Shown one piece after another: positions 42,210 to 54,074 of a DNA stretch of 64,000 bases (positions are counted from its first letter, which is position 1; each line of letters begins with the position of its first letter). Source of the DNA: Diadophis punctatus similis (lineage: Eukaryota > Chordata > Lepidosauria > Squamata > Dipsadidae); assembly GCA_023053685.1 (NCBI GenBank), contig JALIGW010000002.1, positions 248,535,856 to 248,599,855 of the forward strand, read 5' to 3'. The notes beneath the pieces are model-generated. The model did not search any database, was not told the origin of the DNA, and saw nothing but the letters and a program-made list of their open reading frames with translations. Position numbers and translations under genes: made by a program.

Positions 42210-42918
42210 CTTCTTCCAGATTTATGATTTTGAGGAATAAGACACAATTGTTGTTTCATTGCTCTCAACCAAAATCTTAAGAAAAAATTTAATTTGTAAG
42301 AATCAAACAAAGGTATTTCATCCCAGACAGATTAGAGACAATGATTATGATGACGTATGGTAAATAAGAATCTGTTCTAGACTTTATAAAAGTTAGATCC
42401 AAAACTAGATTGTTAATGCTTTGCTGTTTTAATTTTGCTATTGGTTCACCTGATAACTACTTTGCCTCTCTATGTAGTAGATGAAGGTCAAATTGGTTGT
42501 ACACTGAGATAAAACTTCATAAATTTTGGGTCTGCTTCGGAAGGGGAGGAAACTAATATTGTTCCAATATATTTATGAATACTCAATATATGTAAATTTC
42601 TTTCTGTCTTCTTGGTGCACATTTTTCCTCCTATTTAAAAGTTGTCTATCCTTGTTTTGTTTTTTAAAAAAATTTGAGTTTGTAATTTAAATTAATTTTC
42701 CGAATAAAACATTTCTTTTTCAAAAAAGCCACTTTACAAGAAGCAAGTTCATGGGGCTTTGTTGCTCTTCCCTGCACATTTTCCAGGGTCTCAACAACAT
42801 TTTTATATCATGGTGACCAGCACTCGACACAGTATTCTAAGTGTGGTATCACCAGCACTGTGTAAAGCAATTCTCTCTCTTCTTGCTACCTTCACTATTC
42901 CTCTGTTGATGCAATCTA
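42210..42918. repeat. Duplicated ZNF downstream flank, unit A
   Basis: Matches 3430-3730 and 29035-29550 (GACACAATTGTTGTTTCATT, TTTCATCCCAGACAG, ATCACCAGCACTGTGTAAAG). Includes an AT-rich stretch 42540-42720 not seen in the other modules. Non-coding. Confidence 0.65.
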
Positions 42919-43157
42919 TAGCACTATAGCAATAGCAATAGCACTTAGAGTTATATACAGCTTCATAGTGCTTTACAGCCCTCTCTAAGCGGTTTACAGA
43001 GTTCAGCATATTGCCCCCAACAATCTGGGTCCTCATTTTACCGACCTCAGAAGGATGGAAAGCTGTCGACCTTGAGCCGGTGGGATTTGAACAGCTGAAC
43101 TGCTGAACTAGCAGTAGCCTGCAGTGCTGCATTTAACCACTGCGCCACCTCGGCTCT
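42919..43157 (-). mobile_element. tRNA-derived SINE, unit A
   Basis: Tail ATAGCAATAGCAATAGCAC at left, tRNA-like head GGTTAAATGCAGC...GGTGGCGCAG (reverse) at right. Modules 1 and 2 lack it: at 29557 the text is GATGCAATCTAGGACTGC. Present in unit B at 52098-52336, so it predates the 9-kb duplication. Confidence 0.92.
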
Positions 43158-43702
43158 AGGACTGCATTGGGTTTTTTGGCAGCTGCAGCAAAACACTGGC
43201 ACAAAGGGTACTTGTCCAGTTCTCATGTGCCCCAGGGATACACGGCCTGCCCTTTTGGAGATCTCCCGGAGACAGCCACCATTTTCAGTGCACCCACAAT
43301 TCCTTAACACAGTCTACAGTGCTAAGGTAGCAAAACAGAAGAGTCTGTCCCACTCCCAGTGACCCAGAAGCAGCCACCATATTGACACAGAGGCAGCCAT
43401 GGCAAAATGGCAGCTGCTTCCACAAGTCCACTGCATGGCCCAGGGATGAATCTTGGGCACAGTCAAAATAACGGCTCTTTCCATAAGGCAGTCACGCAGC
43501 CCAGAGACGCATGTCCTGCCCTCTTTCCACACGAGGTTCAGAGATCATCAAAAGGCATGGAAGAGGAGGAGGCTGTGATGCCTGATAGGGTGGGAGTAAG
43601 GCCTAAGGATTGTAGGGATCCAGTAGAAGTGGGGACCCTGTGGGGGAGGGAAAGGCCTATGGGGACCATGTGGAGACCCTATGGGGGAGGAATGGCCTAT
43701 GG
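43158..43702. repeat. Duplicated ZNF downstream flank, unit A (continued)
   Basis: Matches 3750-4250 and 29570-30035. Contains degenerate GGGGACCCTGTGGGGGAGG-type repeats. Non-coding. Confidence 0.65.
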
Positions 43703-44014
43703 CAGTGATGGCGAATCTTTTCGGCATCGTGCCCAAATTGCAACCCAAAACCCACTTATTTATCGCAAAGTGCCAACACTGCAATTTAAACCTGAATAAT
43801 GAGGTTTTACTACCTAAAATAATGATAAACAAGGCAGAGTTCAGCTAATCGTTCCAACAAAAACGGGATAAATGAACTTTTATGCCCCCCTTTTTTTCAC
43901 TAGCAGAGGATTGCAGGAGGCCATCGCAGCTAAAAATGGAGCTTGTGCAGGCCGCAGGAGACCCTCCCAAACTCCGTTTTCACTGGCAGAGGGTTGCAGG
44001 AGACCCTCAATCGG
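43703..44014. mobile_element. Fused hAT fragments, unit A, right part deleted
   Basis: Begins CAGTGATGGCGAATC (hAT-type terminus) and changes at about 43900 to a second element with GCAGAGGATTGCAGGAGGCC. In unit B the second element continues to a CAAGTTTGACACCCCTG terminus at 53354. Here a 284-bp deletion fuses it to finger debris at about 44008. Confidence 0.7.
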
Positions 44015-44066
44015 GGCATTGAAAGTGTTTCTCTCCTGTGTGAGACCTCTGGTGTATCACAAGTTG

Positions 44067-44611
44067 TGCTCTGAAATGAAATTTTTTTGGAATACAATAC
44101 ATAAATGGTTATTGGAAATAACTAACATGACGATAGAATTTACCCCAGAACTATTTCTCTTGGGTATATTTTAAAAAGATTATCATAAAAACATTAAGTA
44201 TCTAGTTCTTCATATTACAACCGCAGCCAGGATAACCTTTGCACAATTTTGGAAAAATGCAGAAACACCACCGGAAAATGTAGTAATTAAAAAAATTTAC
44301 GAATGTGCAGAAATGGATAGACTTACAATGTATCTAAAGGACCAAAAAGATTCTGAATATTATACTACCTGGGAAAAATGGTATCACTGGGCTAAATGAA
44401 GAAAAGAAAGGAAATAGTGAAACCATAAGTAGTAAAATGTAAATATGTAAATAAAAACATATTTGTAATTATGATATAGGATATAGAATCAATTGTAATA
44501 TGGAAATGTGAAAATGAAAAATAATTTTGTGAGATTGTAGAAATACTTAAGGAAACATGGTAATTGTTAAAGAAACGTGTTGAAAATCAATAAAATTTAT
44601 TTTTAAAAAAA
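44067..44611 (+). mobile_element. 5-prime truncated L1 with 46-bp target duplication, unit A
   Basis: Encodes the L1 ORF2 C-terminus (NTIHKWLLEITNMTIEFTPE, then ITTAARITFAQFWKN, IYECAEMDRLTMYLKDQKDS and WEKWYHWAK-stop) and ends in an AATAAA-containing, A-rich tail. The flanks 44021-44066 and 44612-44657 repeat 46 bp of finger sequence with two mismatches. The uninterrupted target is at about 32140-32190 in ZNF-2. Unit B copy at 53530-54074. Confidence 0.92.
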
Positions 44612-44769
44612 GAAAGTGTTTCTCTCCTGTGTGAGACATCTAGTGTATCACAAGTTGGGAATTCTGACTGAAACTTTTGCCAGAAACAGGGCACTAATAC
44701 AGTTTCTCTCCTGTGTGAGTCCTCTGGTGTTTCACCATGTGGGAATTCCGACTGAAACTTTTGCCACAA
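44612..44769 (-). pseudogene. Lost C-terminal fingers of ZNF-3
   Basis: Two finger remnants follow the ZNF-3 stop in a shifted frame ([19 protein letters not shown], then stop in place of Glu, and SFSQNSQLVIH-stop). The shift is due to about 14 bases missing from the AAACCCTTTGAATG linker. Same lesions in unit B at 54075-54232. Confidence 0.85.
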
Positions 44770-46299
44770 TCAAGACTCTCCTGTGTGAGTCCTCTGGTGT
44801 ATCACCATGTGGGAATTCCACCTGAAACTTTTGCCACAGTCAAGACATTCAAAGGGTTTCTCCCCTGTGTGAGTCCTGCGGTGTTTAACTAGGCTGGAAT
44901 TCTTAGTGAAACTTTTCCCACAGTCAAGACATTCAAAAGCTTTCTCTCGTGTGTGTGTCATCTGGTGGTTTGTGAGCTGTAATTTTGTAATGAAAGTGTT
45001 CCTACACTCAGGACATTCAAAGGGTTTCTCTCCTGTGTGAGTCCTGTAGTGTATTACCAGGCTGGACTTTTTAGTGAAACTTTTCCCACAATCAAGACAT
45101 TCAAAGGGTTTCTCTCCTGTATGAGTTCTCTGATGTATCACCAGGCGGCTTTTGTGACTGAACCTTTTCCCACAGAAACGGCATTCAAAGGGTTTGTCTC
45201 CTGTGTGTGTTCTCTGGTGATTCGTGAGTTGAATTTTTGTAGTGAAACTTTCACCACAATATGGACACTGATATGATTTCCCTCCTGTATGAGTCCTCTG
45301 GTGTTTCACCAGGTTGGAATTGTCACTGAAACCTTTCCCACAAACTCGACATACATACGGTTTCTCTCCTGTATGAATTCTCTGGTGTATCAACAGGCGG
45401 CATTTGTGACTGAACCTTTTCCCACAGAAAGGGCATTCAAAGGGTTTATCTCCTGTGTGTGTCCTCTGGTGACTCACGAGGTGGAATTTTCTTATAAAAC
45501 ATTCCCCACAATATGGACACTGATATGATTTCACTCCTGTGTGAATCCTCTGGTGTATCACCAGGCTGGAATTGTGCCTGAAACTTTTCCCACAATCAGA
45601 ACATTTAAAGGGTTTCTCTCCTGTGTGAGTCCTCTGGTGTTTCACTAGGCTGGAATTGTCAATGAAACTTTTCCCGCAAACCAGACACTCATAAGGTTTC
45701 TCTCCTGTGTGAGTCCTCTGGTGTACCACCAGTTGGGAATTGTGACTGAAACCTTTCTCACAAAGAGCACATTGAAATGGTTTCTCTCCTGTATGTGTCC
45801 TTTGGTGACAGATGAAGTTGTATTTTGTAATGAAACTTTTCCCACAAAGAGCACATTGAAATGGTTTCTCTCCTGTGTGAGTCCTCTGGTGTTTCGCCAG
45901 GTTGGAATTGTCAATGAAACTTTTCCCACAAACCGGACACTCATACGGTTTCTCTCCTGTGTGAGTCCTCCGGTGAATCACTAGGCTGGAGTTTTGTCTG
46001 AAACTTTTCCCACAATCAGGACATTCAAACGGTTTCTCCGTGTGTGTCCTCTGGTGACTGATGAACTTGTATTTTTTAATGAAACATTTCCCACAATCAG
46101 GACATTCAAAGGGTTTCTCTCCTGTGTGAGTCCTCTGGTGAGTCACTAAGCGGGAGCTATAACTGAAACTTTTCCCACAGTCAGGACATTCATAGGGTTT
46201 CTCTCCTGTATGCGTTTTGTGGTGCATCACAAGGTGGGAATTTGCAGTGAAACATTTCCCGCAATCAGGACACTCATATGATTTCTTTTTTGTGTGCAT
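44770..46299 (-). CDS. C2H2 zinc-finger protein, 18 fingers (ZNF-3)
   Basis: 509 residues: MHTKKKS leader and 18 fingers, all with C2H2 ligands. Linker 3 lacks one Gly codon (HTEKP). Fingers 9 and 10, and 12 and 13, carry the variant YQCPYCGE(C/S)F type joined by VKS or GKS linkers. The frame ends THTGES-stop because a ~14-bp linker deletion shifts the frame; two more fingers lie beyond. Start follows the shared TAG. Almost identical to ZNF-4, but ZNF-3 has one finger more and a Lys/Ile difference in the last helix. Its upstream flank is cut short by the 9-kb duplication, so a copy of the ZNF-2 promoter block (P3) is only about 1 kb away. It could be a functional gene, or a false duplicate if the assembly is wrong. 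Confidence 0.8.
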   Translation of the reverse strand: MHTKKKSYECPDCGKCFTANSHLVMHHKTHTGEKPYECPDCGKSFSYSSRLVTHQRTHTGEKPFECPDCGKCFIKKYKFISHQRTHTEKPFECPDCGKSFRQNSSLVIHRRTHTGEKPYECPVCGKSFIDNSNLAKHQRTHTGEKPFQCALCGKSFITKYNFICHQRTHTGEKPFQCALCEKGFSHNSQLVVHQRTHTGEKPYECLVCGKSFIDNSSLVKHQRTHTGEKPFKCSDCGKSFRHNSSLVIHQRIHTGVKSYQCPYCGECFIRKFHLVSHQRTHTGDKPFECPFCGKRFSHKCRLLIHQRIHTGEKPYVCRVCGKGFSDNSNLVKHQRTHTGGKSYQCPYCGESFTTKIQLTNHQRTHTGDKPFECRFCGKRFSHKSRLVIHQRTHTGEKPFECLDCGKSFTKKSSLVIHYRTHTGEKPFECPECRNTFITKLQLTNHQMTHTREKAFECLDCGKSFTKNSSLVKHRRTHTGEKPFECLDCGKSFRWNSHMVIHQRTHTGES

Positions 46300-46599
46300 C
46301 CTCTAGTCTACTGTATCACCAGGCCGTAATTCAGACCGAAACTTTTCCCAGAATCAGCGCATTCAAAGGGTTTCTCCCTGGTGTGAGTTCTCTAATGTAT
46401 CAGTGAGTTGCCATGCTCAGTATACTGGGAGCCCTTGTAGGGCTTCTCTCCTATGTGGGTACTTCCATGAATCACAAGGGAGCTGTTCTGACTAAAGCTT
46501 TGGCCACACTAGTATTGCTTTCCTCCCAATGTGGATCATTTCGTGAATACTCAGTTGTGATCTGAAACATGCACGTTTTCCATAATAGGCACGTCTTGC
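46300..46599 (-). pseudogene. Decayed fingers 5-prime of ZNF-3
   Basis: Upstream in-frame debris of at least three fingers (for example [52 protein letters not shown]) with lost Cys ligands and stops. A 5-bp insertion (CTACT near 46306) is unique to ZNF-3 and ZNF-4. Best preserved of the four 5-prime regions. Confidence 0.8.
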
Positions 46600-46800
46600 A
46601 GCTGCAAAAGGGGATGACATGACCCTAGAACACGGCAAGCATCATAAATGGGAGTTAGCTGCCAAGCATCCAAATATAAATCATGTGACCATGGAGCTGC
46701 TGCAATAGTCATAAGTATGAAAAATGGCCATAAGTCAGTTTTTTCAGGGGTGTTGCAACTTTAGTCGTTAAATAAACTGTTGTAAGTTGAGGACTACCTG
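46600..46800 (-). mobile_element. Tigger-like MITE remnant, unit A
   Basis: CTGCAAAAGGGGATGACATG, AATCATGTGACCATGG and the terminus AAGTTGAGGACTACCTG at 46800. Orthologous to 7231, 34518 and 55982. Confidence 0.7.
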
Positions 46801-46885
46801 CAATGTATCCTTGAGTTCCGTATACTCTACTTTTTCCAGTTCGAAATCTTTTTTTGATCAACTGCTGGGGAAGGAGAAGAATTTT

Positions 46886-47170
46886 CTGAGGGGCTGCCAC
46901 AAAGGAGAGGGGCTCAACCTCTTCTCCAGACCATCTGAAGGCAGAACAGGAAACAATGGATGGAAACGAACCAAGGAGAGAAGCAACCTAGAAACAAGGA
47001 GACATTTCCTGACTGTGAGAACAATTAACCGGTTTGCCTGCAGAAGTTGTGGCTGCTCCATCACTGGAGGCTTTCAGGAAGACATTGGACAGCCATGAGC
47101 CTGAAATGTATAAGGTCTCCTGCACGAGCAAGGGGCTGGACTAGTTGACCTCAAAGCTCCCTTCCAACTG
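46886..47170 (+). mobile_element. CR1 3-prime end, truncated by the duplication junction
   Basis: Copy of 37706-37975; its first bases are missing because the unit begins inside the element. Confidence 0.85.
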
Positions 47171-47279
47171 TTCTTCCACATTCTAGTTGCTTCTCTGCTT
47201 CCATGCCGTGGAGGGAACCAAACAGCCTGAGTTGCTCCCGGATTCTCCTCCGACCTGCCCTCAACTCACCTGATCCAGC

Positions 47280-47515
47280 TGATGCTTCCATTCTTGCAAG
47301 AGGCACGAGAGCCTCTCTGCACGCCACTCTCCCCTCGTGTTCCGTGAGTGTTCCGGAAGAGGAAGTTCCTCTGTGCGTCTCGTCTCTTCTCCTTCCATCC
47401 TTTCTAGCAATACAGTACTCGATGGTTTTAACTCCTTTAAGCTCAACCAGAGAGGCCGCTATTGTACTGTTGGCTTTCTAGTCACAGATGCTGCCATCTT
47501 GCGATAGGAGGCCGA
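47280..47515 (-). promoter_or_regulatory. Proposed promoter and first exon now upstream of ZNF-3 (P3)
   Basis: Copy of P2, offset 9180, with the same donor GTGAGT, ETS-like and YY1-like sites. Lies 0.98 kb upstream of the ZNF-3 start, against 3.7-8.3 kb for the others. By origin it is the promoter block of ZNF-2, so ZNF-3 may be under borrowed control. Confidence 0.45.
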
Positions 47516-48617
47516 AAGACAGGCTTGTCCTACTTTACCAACGGCATTGGCCAGATGGTCTCGCTGATTACGTGCTATCAAACATTTTCAGCCTCCTAGC
47601 AACCTATCTTTGCAACTGAGCCAAGTGAAATAATGAAATGTGTAAATGTCTTTGTTGTTGTTCTCTGCGCTTTTTCTAGAGTGAACACCTTTTTTTGTAT
47701 CCTGGTGACCAAAACTGGATGTAGTATCCTTCCCCGTCCCAAAGTTTTTTATTTCATTTATCATGTTTACATTCACAAATATACCATTTAACAGGATAAC
47801 AGATTAACAGAGTTGGAAGGGACCTTGTAGGTCATCTAGTCCAACCACCCCCCCCCCAATCAAGCAGGAGACCCTACACCGTTTCCGACAAATTGGACTG
47901 CCATTTCATTTTCTAATTCTTAATACAATCGTCCCATACATATTTTCAATTCATCAATACAATTATTGTTTTTATTCTGTCGAGACTGCTTTTCTGCCAT
48001 CCCATGGCCCCCTTTTTATTTTCCACAACTCTTCTCCTTCTCCTCCCCCTCTACCTTTTTTACTTTCCTCTCCCCAGCCTTCCATCCTTCTCTACTTCCC
48101 TTTCCTCTCCCCTACTCCTCTCCTCTTCCGTCCCCTTGCCCTCTCTCTTATCCTCCTTACCCTCCTCTCTCTTTCTTCTTTCCTCCTCCCCCTCCTCCCC
48201 CTCCTCTCTTCTATTGTTGTGTTCTTTTATTCTAATATATCTTGGGATGGCATTCCAGCAATCTCGATTCATTACTTATTTAAAAATCTCTTCTCTATTT
48301 CTTCTTTACATTTTTCACTTATTCATATATTTCATTATTCATGTATATTTGTCAAATATACCTTTTCTATATTTTTGGGATGCAGTATCCTACTGAAGTT
48401 TTACCTACAGTATATAGTGTAACACAGTACTAACACTTCAAGTGATCTTGACACTGTCTCTGTGATGCTGCAGACTTGGACTGCATTGAGTTTTTTGCCA
48501 GTTACATCACACTTCTAGCTCATATGTAAATGTTTCTAGGTCCCTCTCACAGTTACTACTCTTGAGCCAGGTACAACCTCTTCTATAGATGTGTGTTTAG
48601 CTTTTCTTGCCTAAGTG

Positions 48618-49199
48618 TGTTGTAAGGAATATCCTGAGTTTGGTTCCAAGTGGGGAAAAAGACACTGGAAGCATGGTGACTGCTTGGAAAGATGGTTTAA
48701 TGGTGGACAGCAGGACCACATGGTCTGAGGTCCTGGGGAAAGGGGGATCACATGCCTCAAAGATGTTGAAGAAGAAGAGAAGAGGGGAGATGCTGAGAGT
48801 CCCTTGGTTTTATGCCCTCTCTTGGGCCCTGACCCGGGGCCTCCTGCTCCTGTGCAAGAAATGCACTTTGAATGGCTGTCAAAACTCCCATGGGGCCATG
48901 CAGGGGCAACTCTGTAGGTTGTCCTGAGTCCATGTTTGCTTGAGCCTTGCTGGCTGATGCAATCTTCCCAGGTGCCATGTGGTGTGATGGGTAGAGGGCT
49001 AATCCTATCATGTCCTGAGGGTGAAGGTCGTAATCTCATCACCCTGGAGCTGAAGAGGGGGTGGCAGGGAGCTGCAGGGAGCTGCTTTGTCTTTAAAACA
49101 TGTTTTTTTTTTCTCATCCAGGGAAACATATTCTTCCTTTTCAATATTCCCTAGGATATTTCATTTTTCTAGGAGAGGGGTGGGTGCTAACTTCCCTCA
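48618..49199. mobile_element. Solo LTR in unit B
   Basis: Copy of 39434-40014 with the same AGTG duplication (48614-48617 and 49200-49203). One base longer. Confidence 0.85.
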
Positions 49200-49378
49200 A
49201 GTGTAAGACCTTATTTTTCTCATCACTGAATTGCATTTTGCTAGAAAGGGCCCAGTGCTCACACGTGTCAAGATCCTTCTGGATCTTGGGCTTATCTTCT
49301 AAAGTGTTGGCTATTTCCCCTCCAACTGTGTGCCATCTGAAAATTTGATGAGTTCCCTTTCAATCTCTTCATCTAAGC

Positions 49379-49500
49379 CAGTGTTTCCCAACCTTGGCAA
49401 CTTGAAGACGTCTGGACTTCAACTCCCAGAATTCGCTGGCTGGGGAATTCTGGGAGTTGAAGTCCAGACGTCTTCAAGTTGCCAAGGTTGGGAAACACTG
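49379..49500. mobile_element. Palindromic hAT MITE in unit B
   Basis: Copy of 40194-40315 including the ATCTAAGC duplications (49371-49378 and 49501-49508). Confidence 0.95.
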
Positions 49501-49704
49501 ATCTAAGCCATGCATGAACAAACTGGATATTCTAGATGTAGCACTCAAGCCGCTGTCCCAAAGATGCTTTTCAAAACCCACGTTTTGCAGGAATAGAGTT
49601 CCAAAATTACCAGCAAGCTGCCAACAGAAATCCTGAGGGCTGGGTGCTTCTCCCAAGGCTTGTCTTTGTGATACTTCAAAACAGTTGGGAGCTTCAGTGC
49701 AGAG

Positions 49705-49808
<104 letters not shown>

Positions 49809-49810
49809 GT

Positions 49811-50139
49811 ATTCTTATATGCCGCCCTATTCTCTGAGGACTCAGGGCGGCGTACAGCATTTAAAGAACAACTAAACAATATAAAATTTAAAAACAGTAT
49901 TGAAAAAGAATTTTAAAAACATATAAAACCATACATACATGGGGGAGACCTAGGATGTAAAATTGTCTCAGTCACCCCGCCTGCAGGAAAAGCCATGTCT
50001 TGATGGCTTTTCGGAAGGCCAGCGAGGTGGGGATAATTCAGATCTCTGGGGGGAGTTGGTTCCAGAGAGCGGGGGGGCCCCACAGAGAAGGCCCACAATT
50101 AGCAATCAACTAGAGGTGCCAACAGAAACAGAGATGAAA
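49811..50139 (-). mobile_element. Retroposon 3-prime part, unit B
   Basis: Copy of 40634-40960. Confidence 0.6.
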
Positions 50140-50478
50140 ATAAGTAACTGCTGCTTGAAACCTCTCTTATGAGTAAACAGGTAAATATGTTGCTGCCAAT
50201 CAAACAAGAGGGAATACCTTATGTCTTCCCCTTGATTCAAGATCCCTCTCCATTAAAAAAAATCTCTGAAAATTACTGCAAATACTGATAGCAGTTAGGA
50301 AAGGAGTTTGCATGAAATACCCTCATTTAGGCTGGCATTGTGATGTAGAGCTTTGTTGTGGTATCCAATGTCTCCTGTGCCTAATTTCATTTTATCCTTG
50401 GGGAACATGTAACTCTGTTGGTGGAAAGGGGTAATCAAGTTGTATTTTGGGGTGCAGCTTCATTTTACAGACGAAAAC

Positions 50479-50924
50479 TCCAAAAGGATCTTGATAGAAT
50501 TGAACAATGAGCCCTATCCAACGAAATGAAATTTAATGTGGAGAAAAACAAGGTTTTACACCTGGGTGGGAAAAACCAAAGGTACAAATACAGATTAGGC
50601 GAAACCTGGCTCAAAAACAGTAACTGTGAGAGGGACCTTGGAGTCCTAGTGGATGGTCACTTAAGCATGACCCAGCAGTGTGCAGCAGCCATCAAAAAAC
50701 CTAATATACCGGTAATCCCAGTAAACAGGCATAGAATCAAAATCACGTGAAGTATTAGTACCGTTTTATAAAGCCTTAGTAAGGCCACGCCTGGAATACG
50801 GCATCCAGTTTTGGTCACTGCATTACAGAAAATATGTTGAGACTTTGAAAAAAGTGCAGAGAAGACCAACTAAGATGATTAAAGGCCTGGAGACTAAAAC
50901 ATATGAAGAACAGTTGCTGCACAT
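50479..50924 (+). mobile_element. CR1 ORF2 C-terminal fragment, unit B
   Basis: Copy of 41300-41745 with a few substitutions (for example ACCCAGCAG for GCCAGCAG). Confidence 0.82.
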
Positions 50925-50926
50925 GC

Positions 50927-51289
50927 CCCCGCCCAGTTTCTGCAAAGGCAGAGCCCCCCCTTGCAGAGCGATCCAAAGAGGGGAGGGGGATGCTGCAGAA
51001 AAGGCCGCCTTCCACCCGTGCAGGCTCCGTGGCTCCGAAGAAGCCCACTGGCTTCTCACCCGGCCACCTGCCTGCTCTCTTTGCGGATCGGCCCAGCTGA
51101 CCACTGGCGCCACTCTGGGAACTCGGCCCGCAGTGCCGGGTTGGAAGCCAGGGGCTGCTTTGGAGCCCCAAGTCCCGCAGAGCCGGCATGGGAGGCACGG
51201 GTAGGTGGTGGCCTTTTCTACAGCATCCCCTCTCTTCTTTAGATCGCCCTGCAGGGCTCTGCCTTTGCAGAAATAGGGTGGGTGGTTTG
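50927..51289. mobile_element. Foldback element, unit B
   Basis: Copy of 41748-42110. Confidence 0.75.
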
Positions 51290-51388
51290 TACGGAGGATT
51301 GGCAGGGACGATGTGCGGCCCTCCGGGATGGAGAGCAGGGCAAGAGAAGGCACAATAGGCTGCGCTGCCCCGGCCCCACTCAACCACG

Positions 51389-52097
51389 CTTCTTCCAGAT
51401 TTATGATTTTGAGGAATAAGACACAATTGTTGTTTCATTGCTCTCAACCAAAATCTTAAGAAAAAATTTAATTTGTAAGAATCAAACAAAGGTATTTCAT
51501 CCCAGACAGATTAGAGACAATGATTATGATGACGTATGGTAAATAAGAATCTGTTCTAGACTTTATAAAAGTTAGATCCAAAACTAGATTGTTAATGCTT
51601 TGCTGTTTTAATTTTGCTATTGGTTCACCTGATAACTACTTTGCCTCTCTATGTAGTAGATGAAGGTCAAATTGGTTGTACACTGAGATAAAACTTCATA
51701 AATTTTGGGTCTGCTTCGGAAGGGGAGGAAACTAATATTGTTCCAATATATTTATGAATACTCAATATATGTAAATTTCTTTCTGTCTTCTTGGTGCACA
51801 TTTTTCCTCCTATTTAAAAGTTGTCTATCCTTGTTTTGTTTTTTAAAAAAATTTGAGTTTGTAATTTAAATTAATTTTCCGAATAAAACATTTCTTTTTC
51901 AAAAAAGCCACTTTACAAGAAGCAAGTTCATGGGGCTTTGTTGCTCTTCCCTGCACATTTTCCAGGGTCTCAACAACATTTTTATATCATGGTGACCAGC
52001 ACTCGACACAGTATTCTAAGTGTGGTATCACCAGCACTGTGTAAAGCAATTCTCTCTCTTCTTGCTACCTTCACTATTCCTCTGTTGATGCAATCTA
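51389..52097. repeat. Duplicated ZNF downstream flank, unit B
   Basis: Copy of 42210-42918. Non-coding; continues after the SINE to 52881. Confidence 0.65.
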
Positions 52098-52336
52098 TAG
52101 CACTATAGCAATAGCAATAGCACTTAGAGTTATATACAGCTTCATAGTGCTTTACAGCCCTCTCTAAGCGGTTTACAGAGTTCAGCATATTGCCCCCAAC
52201 AATCTGGGTCCTCATTTTACCGACCTCAGAAGGATGGAAAGCTGTCGACCTTGAGCCGGTGGGATTTGAACAGCTGAACTGCTGAACTAGCAGTAGCCTG
52301 CAGTGCTGCATTTAACCACTGCGCCACCTCGGCTCT
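52098..52336 (-). mobile_element. tRNA-derived SINE, unit B
   Basis: Copy of 42919-43157. Confidence 0.92.
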
Positions 52337-52881
52337 AGGACTGCATTGGGTTTTTTGGCAGCTGCAGCAAAACACTGGCACAAAGGGTACTTGTCCAGTT
52401 CTCATGTGCCCCAGGGATACACGGCCTGCCCTTTTGGAGATCTCCCGGAGACAGCCACCATTTTCAGTGCACCCACAATTCCTTAACACAGTCTACAGTG
52501 CTAAGGTAGCAAAACAGAAGAGTCTGTCCCACTCCCAGTGACCCAGAAGCAGCCACCATATTGACACAGAGGCAGCCATGGCAAAATGGCAGCTGCTTCC
52601 ACAAGTCCACTGCATGGCCCAGGGATGAATCTTGGGCACAGTCAAAATAACGGCTCTTTCCATAAGGCAGTCACGCAGCCCAGAGACGCATGTCCTGCCC
52701 TCTTTCCACACGAGGTTCAGAGATCATCAAAAGGCATGGAAGAGGAGGAGGCTGTGATGCCTGATAGGGTGGGAGTAAGGCCTAAGGATTGTAGGGATCC
52801 AGTAGAAGTGGGGACCCTGTGGGGGAGGGAAAGGCCTATGGGGACCATGTGGAGACCCTATGGGGGAGGAATGGCCTATGG

Positions 52882-53354
52882 CAGTGATGGCGAATCTTTT
52901 CGGCATCGTGCCCAAATTGCAACCCAAAACCCACTTATTTATCGCAAAGTGCCAACACTGCAATTTAAACCTGAATAATGAGGTTTTACTACCTAAAATA
53001 ATGATAAACAAGGCAGAGTTCAGCTAATCGTTCCAACAAAAACGGGATAAATGAACTTTTATGCCCCCCTTTTTTTCACTAGCAGAGGATTGCAGGAGGC
53101 CATCGCAGCTAAAAATGGAGCTTGTGCAGGCCGCAGGAGACCCTCCCAAACTCCGTTTTCACTGGCAGAGGGTTGCAGGAGACCGTCGCAGCCGAAAACG
53201 GAGCTCAGGGGCCAGTTTTCGCTGGCAAAGCACTCAGGCCTCCATAGGCATCCCCAATAAGAGTGACGAGCTAGCTGGTCATGCCCACCCAGCCCCCCAA
53301 GGTCAAACACAACCCTGATGTGGCCCTCAATGAAATCAAGTTTGACACCCCTGG
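52882..53354. mobile_element. Two adjoining hAT fragments, unit B, undeleted
   Basis: First fragment begins CAGTGATGGCGAATC; the second, from about 53080, ends AATCAAGTTTGACACCCCTG, a common hAT terminus. Keeps the 284 bp lost from unit A, so it represents the older state. Confidence 0.7.
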
Positions 53355-53372
53355 AATAAGGAGTTATTTAGG

Positions 53373-53529
53373 CCTAAAGTACTGTTCACAGACTGGATAT
53401 TTGAAAGGTCTCTCCCATGTGAGTCCTCTGGTGTTTCACCAGGTTTGAATTGAAATGGAAACTTTTCCCTCAATCGGGGCATTGAAAGTGTTTCTCTCCT
53501 GTGTGAGACCTCTGGTGTATCACAAGTTG
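53373..53529 (-). pseudogene. Outermost finger remnants 3-prime of ZNF-4
   Basis: Minus strand: [30 protein letters not shown]. The stop is TGA in place of a Cys codon. Matches the sequence after ZNF-2 at 32027-32139, and shows the ancestral array ended similarly in both lineages. Confidence 0.8.
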
Positions 53530-54074
53530 TGCTCTGAAACGAAATTTTTTTGGAATACAATACATAAATGGTTATTGGAAATAACTAACATGACGATAGA
53601 ATTTACCCCAGAACTATTTCTCTTGGGTATATTTTAAAAAGATTATCATAAAAACATTAAGTATCTAGTTCTTCATATTACAACCGCAGCCAGGATAACC
53701 TTTGCACAATTTTGGAAAAATGCAGAAACACCACCGGAAAATGTAGTAATTAAAAAAATTTACGAATGTGCAGAAATGGATAGACTTACAATGTATCTAA
53801 AGGACCAAAAAGATTCTGAATATTATACTACCTGGGAAAAATGGTATCACTGGGCTAAATGAAGAAAAGAAAGGAAATAGTGAAACCATAAGTAGTAAAA
53901 TGTAAATATGTAAATAAAAACATATTTGTAATTATGATATAGGATATAGAATCAATTGTAATATGGAAATGTGAAAATGAAAAATAATTTTGTGTGATTG
54001 TAGAAATGCTTAAGGAAACATGGTAATTGTTAAAGAAACGTGTTGAAAATCAATAAAATTTATTTTAAAAAAAA
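53530..54074 (+). mobile_element. 5-prime truncated L1, unit B
   Basis: Copy of 44067-44611 with the 46-bp duplication at 53484-53529 and 54075-54120. Confidence 0.92.

Larger units (their letters stand above)
37706..46885. repeat. Tandem segmental duplication, unit A
   Basis: 9180-bp unit running from inside a CR1 3-prime end to the flank upstream of ZNF-3. Repeated immediately as 46886-56267. Offsets between matching positions are 9180 at the left, 9179 by 43.4 kb, 9463 after the deletion near 44009, and 9382 at the right end, explained by the listed indels. Confidence 0.95.
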
